This document shows positions 45,201-53,307 of a stretch of 64,000 nt of DNA, in pieces; position 1 is the stretch's first letter; every line of letters begins with the position of its first letter. Source of the stretch: Corythoichthys intestinalis (Eukaryota > Chordata > Actinopteri > Syngnathiformes > Syngnathidae); NCBI RefSeq assembly GCF_030265065.1, contig NC_080395.1:4786001-4850000 (forward strand), given 5' to 3'. Made by a program: the position numbers and the translations under genes. The notes under the pieces were generated by a model that saw nothing but the letters and a program-made list of their open reading frames with translations, had not been told where the DNA came from and made no database searches.

Positions 45201-48200
45201 ATATAAAAATTGTTGTCCAAAGCTTTCATCTGAAAAGCGTTGGGAGTGAGACCTCTCGTTTTCCAGTGAACATGCATTTATGCTGAGGGCCAGAGCATCT
45301 GTCGCAATGAGCGATCCTTGACGCCAACCTTTTTTCCTCTTTTCAAGCACGTTTCTCAGCGCCCATGAGGCTTGAAAGTAACATCGACGAACTTGCTCTG
45401 CCAGCTAAGCCTAGGCTAACCTTCATCTTTGTAAGTTTTTACTTAGTTTGTATATTGAGTTTGAGAGAAAAATGTATTTTTTGTTTTAGGCGAACTTTTT
45501 CACTATCCACTGATTTCACTGAGACATTCCGTTGTGTTTGTGCTAAGCTACTCACACGCAGGAAGATATTATTATATTACATTTTGAATGTATTCATTTG
45601 TATTTTAGTTACCAACAAACAATTTGAGACCTCCATAAACCCAAGAAAAGTACGCCTTGTCTCTGGAGAGTTTCATTTTTTTGGTTCGCTGGCTGTAGAG
45701 CAACACATGTCACGTGTTGTGAGGACAGCTCAACGATGTTACTTTCAGCAGAACCTTCATCACTTTAAGCAGGTTCCCTTCTCGACTTTAGGCAATTATC
45801 TCATTTGCTACAGGCTGGTCCACTGCGGGCTCACCAGTAAAGGATGTGTTTCATTGGCTGAGGCACTCAAGGTAACCCCCTCCCATCTTCAAGAGCTGGA
45901 CCTGAGCTGCAACGATCGATTGGACAAGGGGGTCGAGATCCTTTCGAAAGGACTGGCCAGCCCACACTGCATCTTAAAAATCCTCAAGTAAGGAGGTCCT
46001 TCAGTTCGTAATCTTCCATGAATCCGGTCAACTAATCAAAAGAATCTGTGCTGCTGTTAGCAGCAACTCTAATAAAATTTGTAATAAAAAACAAATAAAT
46101 TCCCGTCAAGTTTACATTATTTTTATGCCTCAAACATTTAGTTTAATGAATTTTAAGGCCTGAATTTTAGAAAAAACCATTAATGCTTTTTAATGACTCG
46201 CATCAACCCTGCCTTAGTCAAGGAAAAGGCAGACACGATGTTACTTCCAGCAGAACCTTCATCACTTTAACCAATGTTCCATTCTGGACTTCATGCAATT
46301 ATCTCATTTGTTACAGGCTGCTCGACTGCGGGCTCACCAGTAAAGGATGTTTTTCATTGGCTGAGGCACTGAAGGTAACCCCCTCCCATCTTCAAGAGCT
46401 GGACCTGAGGTGGAACAATCTGTCAGATGAGGGGGTCGAGATCCTCTCGAAAGGACTGGCCAGCCCACACTGCATCTTAAAAATCCTAAAGTAAGGAGGT
46501 CCTTCAGTTCATAATCTTCCATGAATCCGGTCAACTTATCAAAAGAATCACTGCTGCTGTTAGCAGCAACTCTAATAAAATATGTAATAATAAAAATTTA
46601 AAAAATCCAGTCAAGTTTCATTATTTTTAATGCCTCAAACATGAATTTTCACAAAATCTATTAATGCTTTATAATGACCCGCATCAACCCTGCCTTAGTC
46701 AAGAAAAAGGCAGACACGATGTTACTTCCAGCAGAACCTTCATCACTTTAACCAATGTTCCATTCCTGACTTCCGGCAATCATCTCATGTGTTGCAGTCT
46801 GCAAAAGTGCAAGATCACCAGTAAAGGATGTGTTTCATTGGCTGAGGCTCTCAAGGTAAACCCCTCCCATTTTCAAGAGCTGGACCTGAGTGGCAACAAT
46901 CTGTCGGATGAAGGGGTTGAGATCCTCTCGAAAGGATTGGCCAGACCACACTGCATCTTAAAAATCCTCAAGTAAGGAGGTCCTCCAGTTCGTCATCTTC
47001 CGTGGATCCGCTCAACTAATCGAAATAATCGCTGCTGCTGTGAGCAGCAACTCTAATAAATTATGTAATAAAAAAATAATAAATTCCAGTCAAGTTTCAT
47101 TATTTTTAATGCCTTAAACATTTACTTTATAATGGATTGTAAGGCCTGAATTTTCACAAAAAAACAGTTAAAGAGTTTTGATGCTTTTTAATAACCCGCA
47201 TCAACCCTGCATTAGTCAAGGAAAAGGCAGACACAATGTTACTTTCAGCAGAACCTTCATCACTTTAACCGGGTTCCCTTCTTCTTGCAATTATCTTATT
47301 TGTTGCAGTCTGGAACACTGCGGGATTACCAGTAAAGGATGTTTTTCATTGGCTGAGGCACTGAAGGTAACCTCCTCCCATCTTAAAGAGTTGGACCTGA
47401 CCCAGAACAATCTGTCGGATGAAGGGGTTGAGATCCTCTCGAAAGGACTGGCCAGCCCACACTGCATCTTAAAAATCCTCAAGTAAGGAGGTCCTCCAGT
47501 TCGTCATCTTCCGTGGATCCGCTCGACTAATCGAAAGAATCACTGCTGCTGTTAGCAGCAACTCTAATAAATTATGTTATTAAAAAAATAATAAATTCCA
47601 GTCAAGTTTCATTATTTTTAATGCCTCAAACATTTAGTTTAATGAATTTTAAGGCCTGAATTTTCACAAAATCTATTAATGCTTTTAATGCTTTTTTATG
47701 ACCCGCATTAACCCTGCCTTAGTCAAGGAAAAGGCAGACACGATGTTATTTCCAGCAGAACCTTCATCACTTTAACCAATGTTCCATTCTGGACTTCAGG
47801 CAATTATCTCATTTGTTACAGGCTGTCCGACTGCGGGATCACCTGTAAAGGATGTGTTTCATTGGCTGAGGCACTGAAGGTAACCCACTCCCATCTTCAA
47901 GAGTTGGACCTGACCCAGAACAATCTGTCGGATGAAGGGGTTGAGATCCTCTCGAAAGGACTGGCCAGCCCACACTGCATCTTAAAAATCCTCAAGTAAG
48001 GAGGTCCTCCAGTTCGTCATCTTCCGTGGATCCGCTCGACTAATCGAAAGAATCACTGCTGCTGTTAGCAGCAACTCTAATAGATTATGTAATAAAAAAA
48101 ATAATAAATTCCCATCAAGTTGACATAATTTTTAATGCCTCAAACATCTAGTTTAATGCATTTTTAGGGCCTGAATTTTTACAAAATCCATTCATACTTT

Positions 48201-50141
48201 TAATGCTTTTTATTAACCCGCATCAACCCTGCATTAGTCAAGGAAAAGGAAGACACAATGTTACTTCCAGCAGAACCGTCATCACTTTAAGCAATGTTCC
48301 ATTCTGGACTTCAGGCAACTATCTCGTTTGTTACAGGCTGCTCGACTGCGGGATCACCTGTAAAGGATGTGTTTCATTGGCTGAGGCACTGAAGGTAACC
48401 CACTCCCATCTTCAAGAGTTGGACCTGACCCAGAACAATCTGTCGGATGAAGGGGTTGAGATCCTCTCGAAAGGACTGGCCAGCCCACACTGCATCTTAA
48501 AAATCCTCAAGTAAGGAGGTCCTCCAGTTCGTCATCTTCCGTGGATCTGCTCGACTAATCGAAAGAATCACTGCTGCTGTTAGCAGCAACTCTAATAGAT
48601 TATGTAATAAAAAAAAAAATAAATTCCCATCAAGTTGACATAATTTTTAATGCCTCAAACATCTAGTTTAATGCATTTTAGGGCCTGAATTTTTACAAAA
48701 TCCATTCATACTTTTAATGCTTTTTATTAACCCGCATCAACCCTGCATTAGTCAAGGAAAAGGAAGACACAATGTTACTTCCAGCAGAACCGTCATCACT
48801 TTAAGCAATGTTCCATTCTGGACTTCAGGCAACTATCTCGTTTGTTACAGGCTGCTCGACTGCGGGATCACCAGTAAAGGAAGTTTTTCACTGGCTGAGG
48901 CTCTCAAGGTAACCCCCTCCCATCTTCAAGAGCTGGACCTGACCATGAACAATCTTTCAGATGAGGGGGTTGAGATCCTCTCGAAAGGACTCGCCAGCCC
49001 ACACTGCATCTTAAAAATCCTCAAGTAAGGAGGTCCTTCAGTTCGTAATCTTCCATAGCCCATGGTCAACTAATCAAAAGAATCACTGCTGCAATTAGCA
49101 TAACTATTTTCAATTATGTTAAAAAAAAAAAAATCCTCTCAAGTTTACATAATTTGAAATGCTTTGAAACATTTAGTTTAATCCCTCTTAAAGCCCCAAT
49201 TTTCACAAAATCCATTTAATGACCTAATGCTTTTTATTGACCCGCATTAACACTGTATCAGTCAAGGAAAAGGCAGACACAGTTACTTTCAGCTAGAGGC
49301 GCACGATAATTATAGGTCTGATGACAGGAAATATGACATCATCCCAATAAATCTGATAACAATATATGTTATCGGGCCTATTACGGTAATAATATGTTTG
49401 GCACAGTGTCGGATTGGGATGTGTGCGTTGGTTTCCACGCCTGTTTTGCCAGTATGCAAAGTTTTGTTCCTGTTCTCGAGGCCGTATTTTTCCTTCACTG
49501 AGTGATAAACCTTACTATGGCAATGAGCAAATGTTTGCATTTTACAGTGTTATGTTTACAAGTTCTTGAGAGGCCTTTTGGTTATTGATATGGAATTGCC
49601 AGGTTAAGAAAGTTGTTTCATGGACCAAGACGACAGGAGTCTCCTCTCCTATTGCACCAAATGTTTTATCTGCTGACAAAGCAGAATACCTGTTGGGTTT
49701 ATGTTTGTTAAGGATCTGTGCGCATTGTTCAGGGGAACACATTGTCAATGGTGTTGACTGATTGATTGTGATTGAATCAAATTAGATTTATTTGAAAACA
49801 TTAATATGGACAAGTTATTTGAAGTCAAAACTGTTCTTGTCTTTGTTTTGTTCATGATAATAATGTTTCAAAAAATGGATATCGTGCACCCCTACTTTCA
49901 GCAGAACCTTCACTTTAAGCAGGCACCCTTCTTGACTAAAGGGAATCATCTCATTTGTTGCAGGCTGTCACTGTGTGGGATCGCAGATAAAGGATGCATT
50001 TCATTGGCCAAGGCTCTCAAGTTAAACCCCTCCCATCTTCAAGAGTTATTTCTCATCAACAATCGAATAATTGAAAAAGAAAAGAGGGTCTTATTGGAGA
50101 TCAAGGAGGATCCCAGCTATAGCCTGAAGACTGTCGAGTAA
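39015..50141 (+). CDS. NLR gene 2: PYD-FISNA-NACHT-LRR protein (NLRP/NLRC3-like), 11 coding exons
   Basis: Paralogue of gene 1 with a longer LRR fan. Coding exons: 39015-39270, 41036-42860, 43976-44146, 45814-45987, 46317-46490, 46798-46971, 47309-47482, 47822-47995, 48337-48510, 48851-49024 and 49964-50141. All have GT-AG borders and consistent phases, totalling 3648 nt, or 1215 aa plus stop. Domains: PYD (1-85), FISNA, NACHT with Walker A GFAGIGKT (188-195) and Walker B ILFILDGLDEC (D280, D283), ARVWITTRPA, winged-helix FQFVHLTIQEY (about 498), then LRRs. The expected role is cytosolic sensing with PYD-mediated adaptor recruitment. It lacks the acidic insert of gene 1. Seven LRR exons are near-identical tandem copies. 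A donor-like GTAAGA at the stop leaves open a further tiny exon at 50212. The frame is fully open, so it is probably functional. Confidence 0.88.
39271..41035 (+). other. Gene 2 intron 1
   Basis: No coding sequence is recognised. It contains one hAT MITE (40393-40823). A poly-C run lies near 39943-39952. It is 1.3 kb longer than intron 1 of gene 1. Confidence 0.6.
40393..40823 (+). mobile_element. hAT MITE in gene 2 intron 1
   Basis: It begins TAGTGCTGTATTGTTCGTG and ends CATATCCCGTCAGTA. The perfect duplication cttggagc lies at 40385-40392 and 40824-40831. The interior shows repeated 'gttcgtgaacga' / 'gaacgaacc' motifs. Confidence 0.85.
41036..42860 (+). CDS. Gene 2 exon: FISNA, NACHT and winged-helix region
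   Basis: The acceptor is ttcttgcag (to 41035), the donor GTATGTG at 42861. The open frame runs on to 43035, but that Lys/Gln-rich tail is intron: gene 1 has its donor at the same place and the phase-2 join to the LRR exon works only there. Walker A is at 41341-41364 and Walker B starts near 41596. Strong sequence identity to gene 1 covers the whole exon except the acidic insert region, where gene 2 reads NSGWKKIFMPFKRETITEV. Confidence 0.92.
42861..43975 (+). other. Gene 2 intron 2
   Basis: Homologous to the outer parts of gene 1 intron 2 (10294-10362, 12105-12324 and 17398-18280) but free of the large transposons there. It therefore acts as the empty-site reference for the insertions at 10363 and 12325. 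Confidence 0.7.
43976..44146 (+). CDS. Gene 2 LRR exon 1 (type A)
   Basis: 171 nt, acceptor ttctccag, donor GTAAGG. It encodes LTGCNLDKGSCHLL and HLDLGLNPLSDEG. It is the only type A exon in gene 2 and is closest to the type A exons of gene 1. Confidence 0.9.
44248..44878 (+). mobile_element. Harbinger-like element with a MADF-like reading frame
   Basis: The ends GGGCCAAAATATACCGG and CCGGTATATTTTGGCCC are inverse copies, flanked by TAA and TAG (a 3-bp target, two of three matching). From ATG 44506 it reads MDEEPFIMEVESHNVIYDA, resembling the start of the MADF/Myb-like DNA-binding protein that accompanies Harbinger transposases. At 631 bp it is a deletion derivative. Confidence 0.65.
44879..45130 (+). 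pseudogene. LRR exon-intron unit that has lost its exon
   Basis: The left half matches the intron upstream of type B exons ('ggcagacacaatttt', 'cagaaccttcatcact', 'ggttcc(c)tt', 'ggcaaatatctcatttt', then cattccag). Directly after that acceptor comes a poly-A run and the downstream-intron block ('aatcccgtcaagttcacat'). The 174-nt exon between them is missing. Confidence 0.65.
45135..45733. other. About 600-bp insertion in the gene 2 LRR intron
   Basis: Sibling introns read 'gcagacacgatgttact' straight through. Here 600 bp separates 'ccagacacga' from 'tgttactttcagcag'. The ends ctgtcatgcc and gaggacagctc are weakly inverse. No family is recognised. Confidence 0.5.
45814..45987 (+). CDS. Gene 2 LRR exon 2 (type B)
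   Basis: 174 nt, acceptor tttgctacag, donor GTAAGG, phase 2. It encodes LVHCGLTSKGCVSL, ELDLSCNDRLDKG and VEILSKGLAS. It is the most diverged type B copy. Confidence 0.88.
46317..46490 (+). CDS. Gene 2 LRR exon 3 (type B)
   Basis: 174 nt, acceptor tttgttacag, donor GTAAGG. It encodes LLDCGLTSKGCFSL and ELDLRWNNLSDEG. The unit starts 503 bp after the previous exon start. Confidence 0.9.
46798..46971 (+). CDS. Gene 2 LRR exon 4 (type B)
   Basis: 174 nt, acceptor gtgttgcag, donor GTAAGG. It encodes LQKCKITSKGCVSL and ELDLSGNNLSDEG. Confidence 0.9.
47309..47482 (+). CDS. Gene 2 LRR exon 5 (type B)
   Basis: 174 nt, acceptor tttgttgcag, donor GTAAGG. It encodes LEHCGITSKGCFSL and ELDLTQNNLSDEG. 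Confidence 0.9.
47822..47995 (+). CDS. Gene 2 LRR exon 6 (type B)
   Basis: 174 nt, acceptor tttgttacag, donor GTAAGG. It encodes LSDCGITCKGCVSL and ELDLTQNNLSDEG. It is nearly identical to the next exon; only a couple of base differences were seen. Confidence 0.9.
48337..48510 (+). CDS. Gene 2 LRR exon 7 (type B)
   Basis: 174 nt, acceptor tttgttacag, donor GTAAGG. It encodes LLDCGITCKGCVSL and ELDLTQNNLSDEG. Both this exon and its flanking intron are almost the same as the following unit. Confidence 0.9.
48851..49024 (+). CDS. Gene 2 LRR exon 8 (type B)
   Basis: 174 nt, acceptor tttgttacag, donor GTAAGG. It encodes LLDCGITSKGSFSL and ELDLTMNNLSDEG. The CVSL cysteine of the repeat is replaced by Ser. 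Confidence 0.9.
49294..49894 (+). mobile_element. hAT MITE in the last intron of gene 2
   Basis: It begins TAGAGGCGCACGATAATTA and ends ATATCGTGCACCCCTA. The perfect duplication ctttcagc lies at 49286-49293 and 49895-49902. Sibling introns carry a single 'ctttcagcagaacc' at this point. Confidence 0.9.
49964..50141 (+). CDS. Gene 2 terminal LRR exon
   Basis: The acceptor is tttgttgcag; TAA is at 50139-50141. It encodes LSLCGIADKGCISL, PSHLQELFLINN and the cap KEDPSYSLKTVE. GTAAGA overlaps the stop codon, and a ttttttcag acceptor occurs at 50203-50211. Splicing there would add only FSQR before a stop. The simple stop is preferred. Confidence 0.82.
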
Positions 50142-51190
50142 GATCTAAACAATGTTGCTTTTGAGAGTGTAAATTTCATGTTCAATATTTATTGTTTGTA
50201 TCTTTTTTCAGATTTAGCCAGAGGTAATAAGAACAACGTTTGGTCCGAGGCGTCAAGAAGGGCGAGTCATTCTAAATATTCATTATTAGAAGACGTCAAG
50301 TCCATTTGGTCTCCTTCAGATTGAGTTCAGTGTCACATACTCTCTGACGATCGCTAAAGGACCAGGTGTCGGCGCTACGGGCAAGTGGCCTCGCTCACAG
50401 AATTCGAGGAGGTCGTCATTTCTTCTGGTTCTTTGCAGCCACATGGAGGTGGAGTTCATCCATTTGTACTGGAAGGGGCTGTCCAAAAGGATTGGACTTT
50501 GAGCACCGTCAATGGCAGCCATTGAGTTCAATAGGTACCCTTTAAAGGGTTAACTTATGTTTTTCACAAATTTAAAAGACAATGTCATACGTACACCTGA
50601 AATAGTTTTGCTCATTTTGACATGGTTGTTTTAAATTTGATCATTCTCACTTCTTTGTGTAAAATGTTGTTTTGTATGAGAACATTAAAATCCTAATTTG
50701 ATCGTTTTTAAATATCATCTAACATTTAAAAAAAGAAACACATTAATACTACACTAGTAATGTTTCATTTTGTTGACGTGCTTGAAATGGAGGAAAGTCA
50801 GGAGGTCGAGTCTCCAATACAATGAGAAGAATTACAATTCCAAGTAACACTGACTCTGATTGTATGGTTTTTAAAAAGAAATGATAAGCAGTATATGAGT
50901 TCTTTTAACCAAATATGTTTTACTTGAGTGCATTTAATGGATGACCCCTTTTTATTTAACTTGAGTCATATTATTTGGAAGTAACGCTACTCTTTCTTGG
51001 GTACAATTTTAGGCTTCTCTACCCACCTTTGGAAAAGTAACAAACGACACGTTTATGCCAAAGTAGCAAGAGTAGCATTTTATCTTCAGACATCTATTCA
51101 AGTGAAATGTTTGGTGTGGTGAAACTACTATTAAAAGTACTTTTTTTTCTCTCCAAAGGTCGATATAACGGAATAAAAACTATGCATCAC
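50142..51190 (+). repeat. 3' flank of gene 2, present again inverted at 60300-61560
   Basis: Matching blocks in inverted order include 'ttaacttatgtttttcacaaa', 'gacaatgtcatacgtac', 'ccgtcaatggcagcca(t/a)tgagttca' and the 'ggaagtaacgctactc' segment near 50980. The last is a fish MITE-like motif also seen at 38580-38760. No coding sequence is recognised. Confidence 0.65.
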
Positions 51191-51483
51191 TACCCGCCTC
51201 ACTGACGCCACCGGGTGAGCCCTTTCAGTGCAAAGGGTTGGGTCTCCTCTAAAGTCCCGATAGGATGGATAGGAAAAGAAAACACCTGTTCAAATTTTCA
51301 AAATATTTGTTCGTCAATGGCAGCAAATGCATTCACAGAGACATTATTGGAGTGGAAAAAATTGGTAGTAACCTGTTGGTTTCTTTTTTTATTAATAATT
51401 AATTAAAAAATATATGCAAACAACAAGAAAAAAGCAAATCCAAAAATAATTGCATATAAGAAAATGCAACAACAAATCTCAAA

Positions 51484-51868
51484 CCAAAATATTGAACTCA
51501 TTCACTCCCAATGATGTTTTATAGAACATTTAGGTTCGCGTTCAAAAATGTATCGGAAAAAAAATATTCGCTGATTTTCAACTGCTCATAACTAAAGAAC
51601 GGAAAAGAGGGGGAAAAATGATTTTCATGATTCAAGATTGGAATCCAGTTCTTTGTTTTTTGGGTTTGTGTAGCCATCAAACACAATATTCTGTGGCGCT
51701 TGACAGATCAGCTAAAATCAATGTAAATGAACAAAAGGCAATGGCTTCTGAAAAATGGATTGGAGTGAATTTTTTTTACCCAAACTGAGTTGGAGTTTTT
51801 CTCCAGTGTCTCCCAGTCAGTATGGATTGCACGTCCAGCGCCATCACTGGCAGCCAATGAGTTAAATT
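51484..51868 (+). repeat. Interspersed repeat with inverted 'aactcatt' ends
   Basis: It starts gaactcattcactcccaa and ends tggcagccaatgagtt. It is related to 43090-43380 in gene 2 intron 2 and to 12230-12300 plus 17405-17680 in gene 1. No target duplication was determined. Confidence 0.45.
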
Positions 51869-52036
51869 TAGGGGGGAATCACATTTCATGGATGAAAGGT
51901 TAAATATTCTTTAACAAGAAAAATGTAATTTTAAATATCAGCTAAATGGGTCACTAATGTATTGGCATGAAAATGGGTCAGGGGTAAAAAAAGGTGAGAA
52001 GGGTGTGGAAGAAATATGTTCTGAACATTGTACAAT

Positions 52037-52700
52037 TAGGGCTGTCCCAGACGACTAATTTTCTCCCGATTAGTCAGCCAACTATTTTTACAATTAGTCA
52101 ACAATGCTAACGTTTACAGTGTTTAATATAGATGTGTTTCCTTATTTTGTACATCTGAACTTTAATTCTACGGCGCGTTAATGACCAATAAACATCTGTG
52201 AAAAGAACTGGAGTCTCATATGCCATCAACACGCACTTGTACAAGCACATACCCTACGATAAACGCGGCCGTGAAAATGACCGCCCTCATTTTTATTTAC
52301 CGTGCGATAAATGGACTCATGGCATATCGCGACAGGCGATAAACATGTCGTTAATTAGCTAGATGGATTTACAATCTGTCAGCTCCTGTTGTCTTCTAAA
52401 ATTACAACTGGGTGAAGGCGCTTCAGGTGTTCATTCAAGGCCGACGTGCAGCCAAGCTTGGCATTGAAGAGACAGGACACAACAGTGTACCCTCCTTTGT
52501 CTGGGTGAAATAAGTCAATGTTTTGAACCCTCTGGTGCACTCTTTTGGCTTTTTGCCGCTTTCCCCGCTTGTATAGCAAGCGTCCGTCATTAAAAAAAAT
52601 CTCCCGACCCCATTTTCTCCTCGGATCTACACAATTCACAGAGGTCACCCTTTTTGACTTCAAAACGGCAAATTTCTTCAAAAGGTGAGAGATTTTCATG
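52037..52700 (-). mobile_element. hAT fragment with BED-finger remnant
   Basis: One terminal repeat is present: TAGGGCTGTCCCAGACGAC. On the minus strand 52379-52699 is open and encodes a stretch ending CLFNAKLGCTSALNEHLKRL, similar to a BED zinc finger (C, C, then H...H). The other end was not found, so the right boundary is approximate. Confidence 0.5.
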
Positions 52701-53307
52701 CCTGAACATATATAAACTCAAGTTGCCTTGATGACATTTTACAAAATAAAAGCATTTCAAGTACTGCCTTTTTCTGTACTTAAAAGCAGCTCTTGAAAGC
52801 CAATCGAAATGAATTCACGAGATGTACCACTCCACCCCACCTGTTTACAGTAACGAGGCCTGTTAGGGCACTGCAGCAGGCCTGCATGTTTTTTATTTTA
52901 TTTTTTTTCCCCAGTCATTAGTACTCATTCTACTCACCTGTTCTGCACACCTGATCATCATCATCATCATAGCTTCTCTACTTAAGCCATGTATATGGCG
53001 GAAAACACTCGGCAAAACCCTTTCTGGAGGTAAGAGCATGAAAGAGCACAATTAAAGATGTCATGACTTTAACGAGATATTATCACGTACTTTTTTTGAT
53101 CCAAAAACTCAATGTAGCATGAGTGTCAAGACACAGCTGGATTTTTGGGGGATTTTATGGATGAAACATGGTCATATAACAAGGGTCGTGATGGAGAAAT
53201 AGCAGACATCAAGGAGCGGTCGAAATGTTCTTTTTCATATATTTACCCTTCTAAAAGTTTTTTCCCCCCGATTTCTTTTGTTTGGACCGATTATTTATCA
53301 TCTAACA

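Larger units (their letters stand above)
45734..49130 (+). repeat. Tandem array of seven LRR exon-intron units (about 480-515 bp period)
   Basis: Exon starts lie 503, 481, 511, 513, 515 and 514 bp apart. The introns repeat as closely as the exons: each has the 'cagcagcaactctaataaa', 'aagttt(a)cat(t)a', 'tttaggcctgaattt' and 'tagtcaaggaaaagg(c/a)agacac' blocks. The last units are the most alike. This indicates recent unequal crossing-over or gene conversion inside gene 2. Confidence 0.9.

Noticed and set aside
45734-49130. CRISPR-like or satellite array
   Set aside because: The regular period is caused by LRR exon-intron units with open frames and splice sites.
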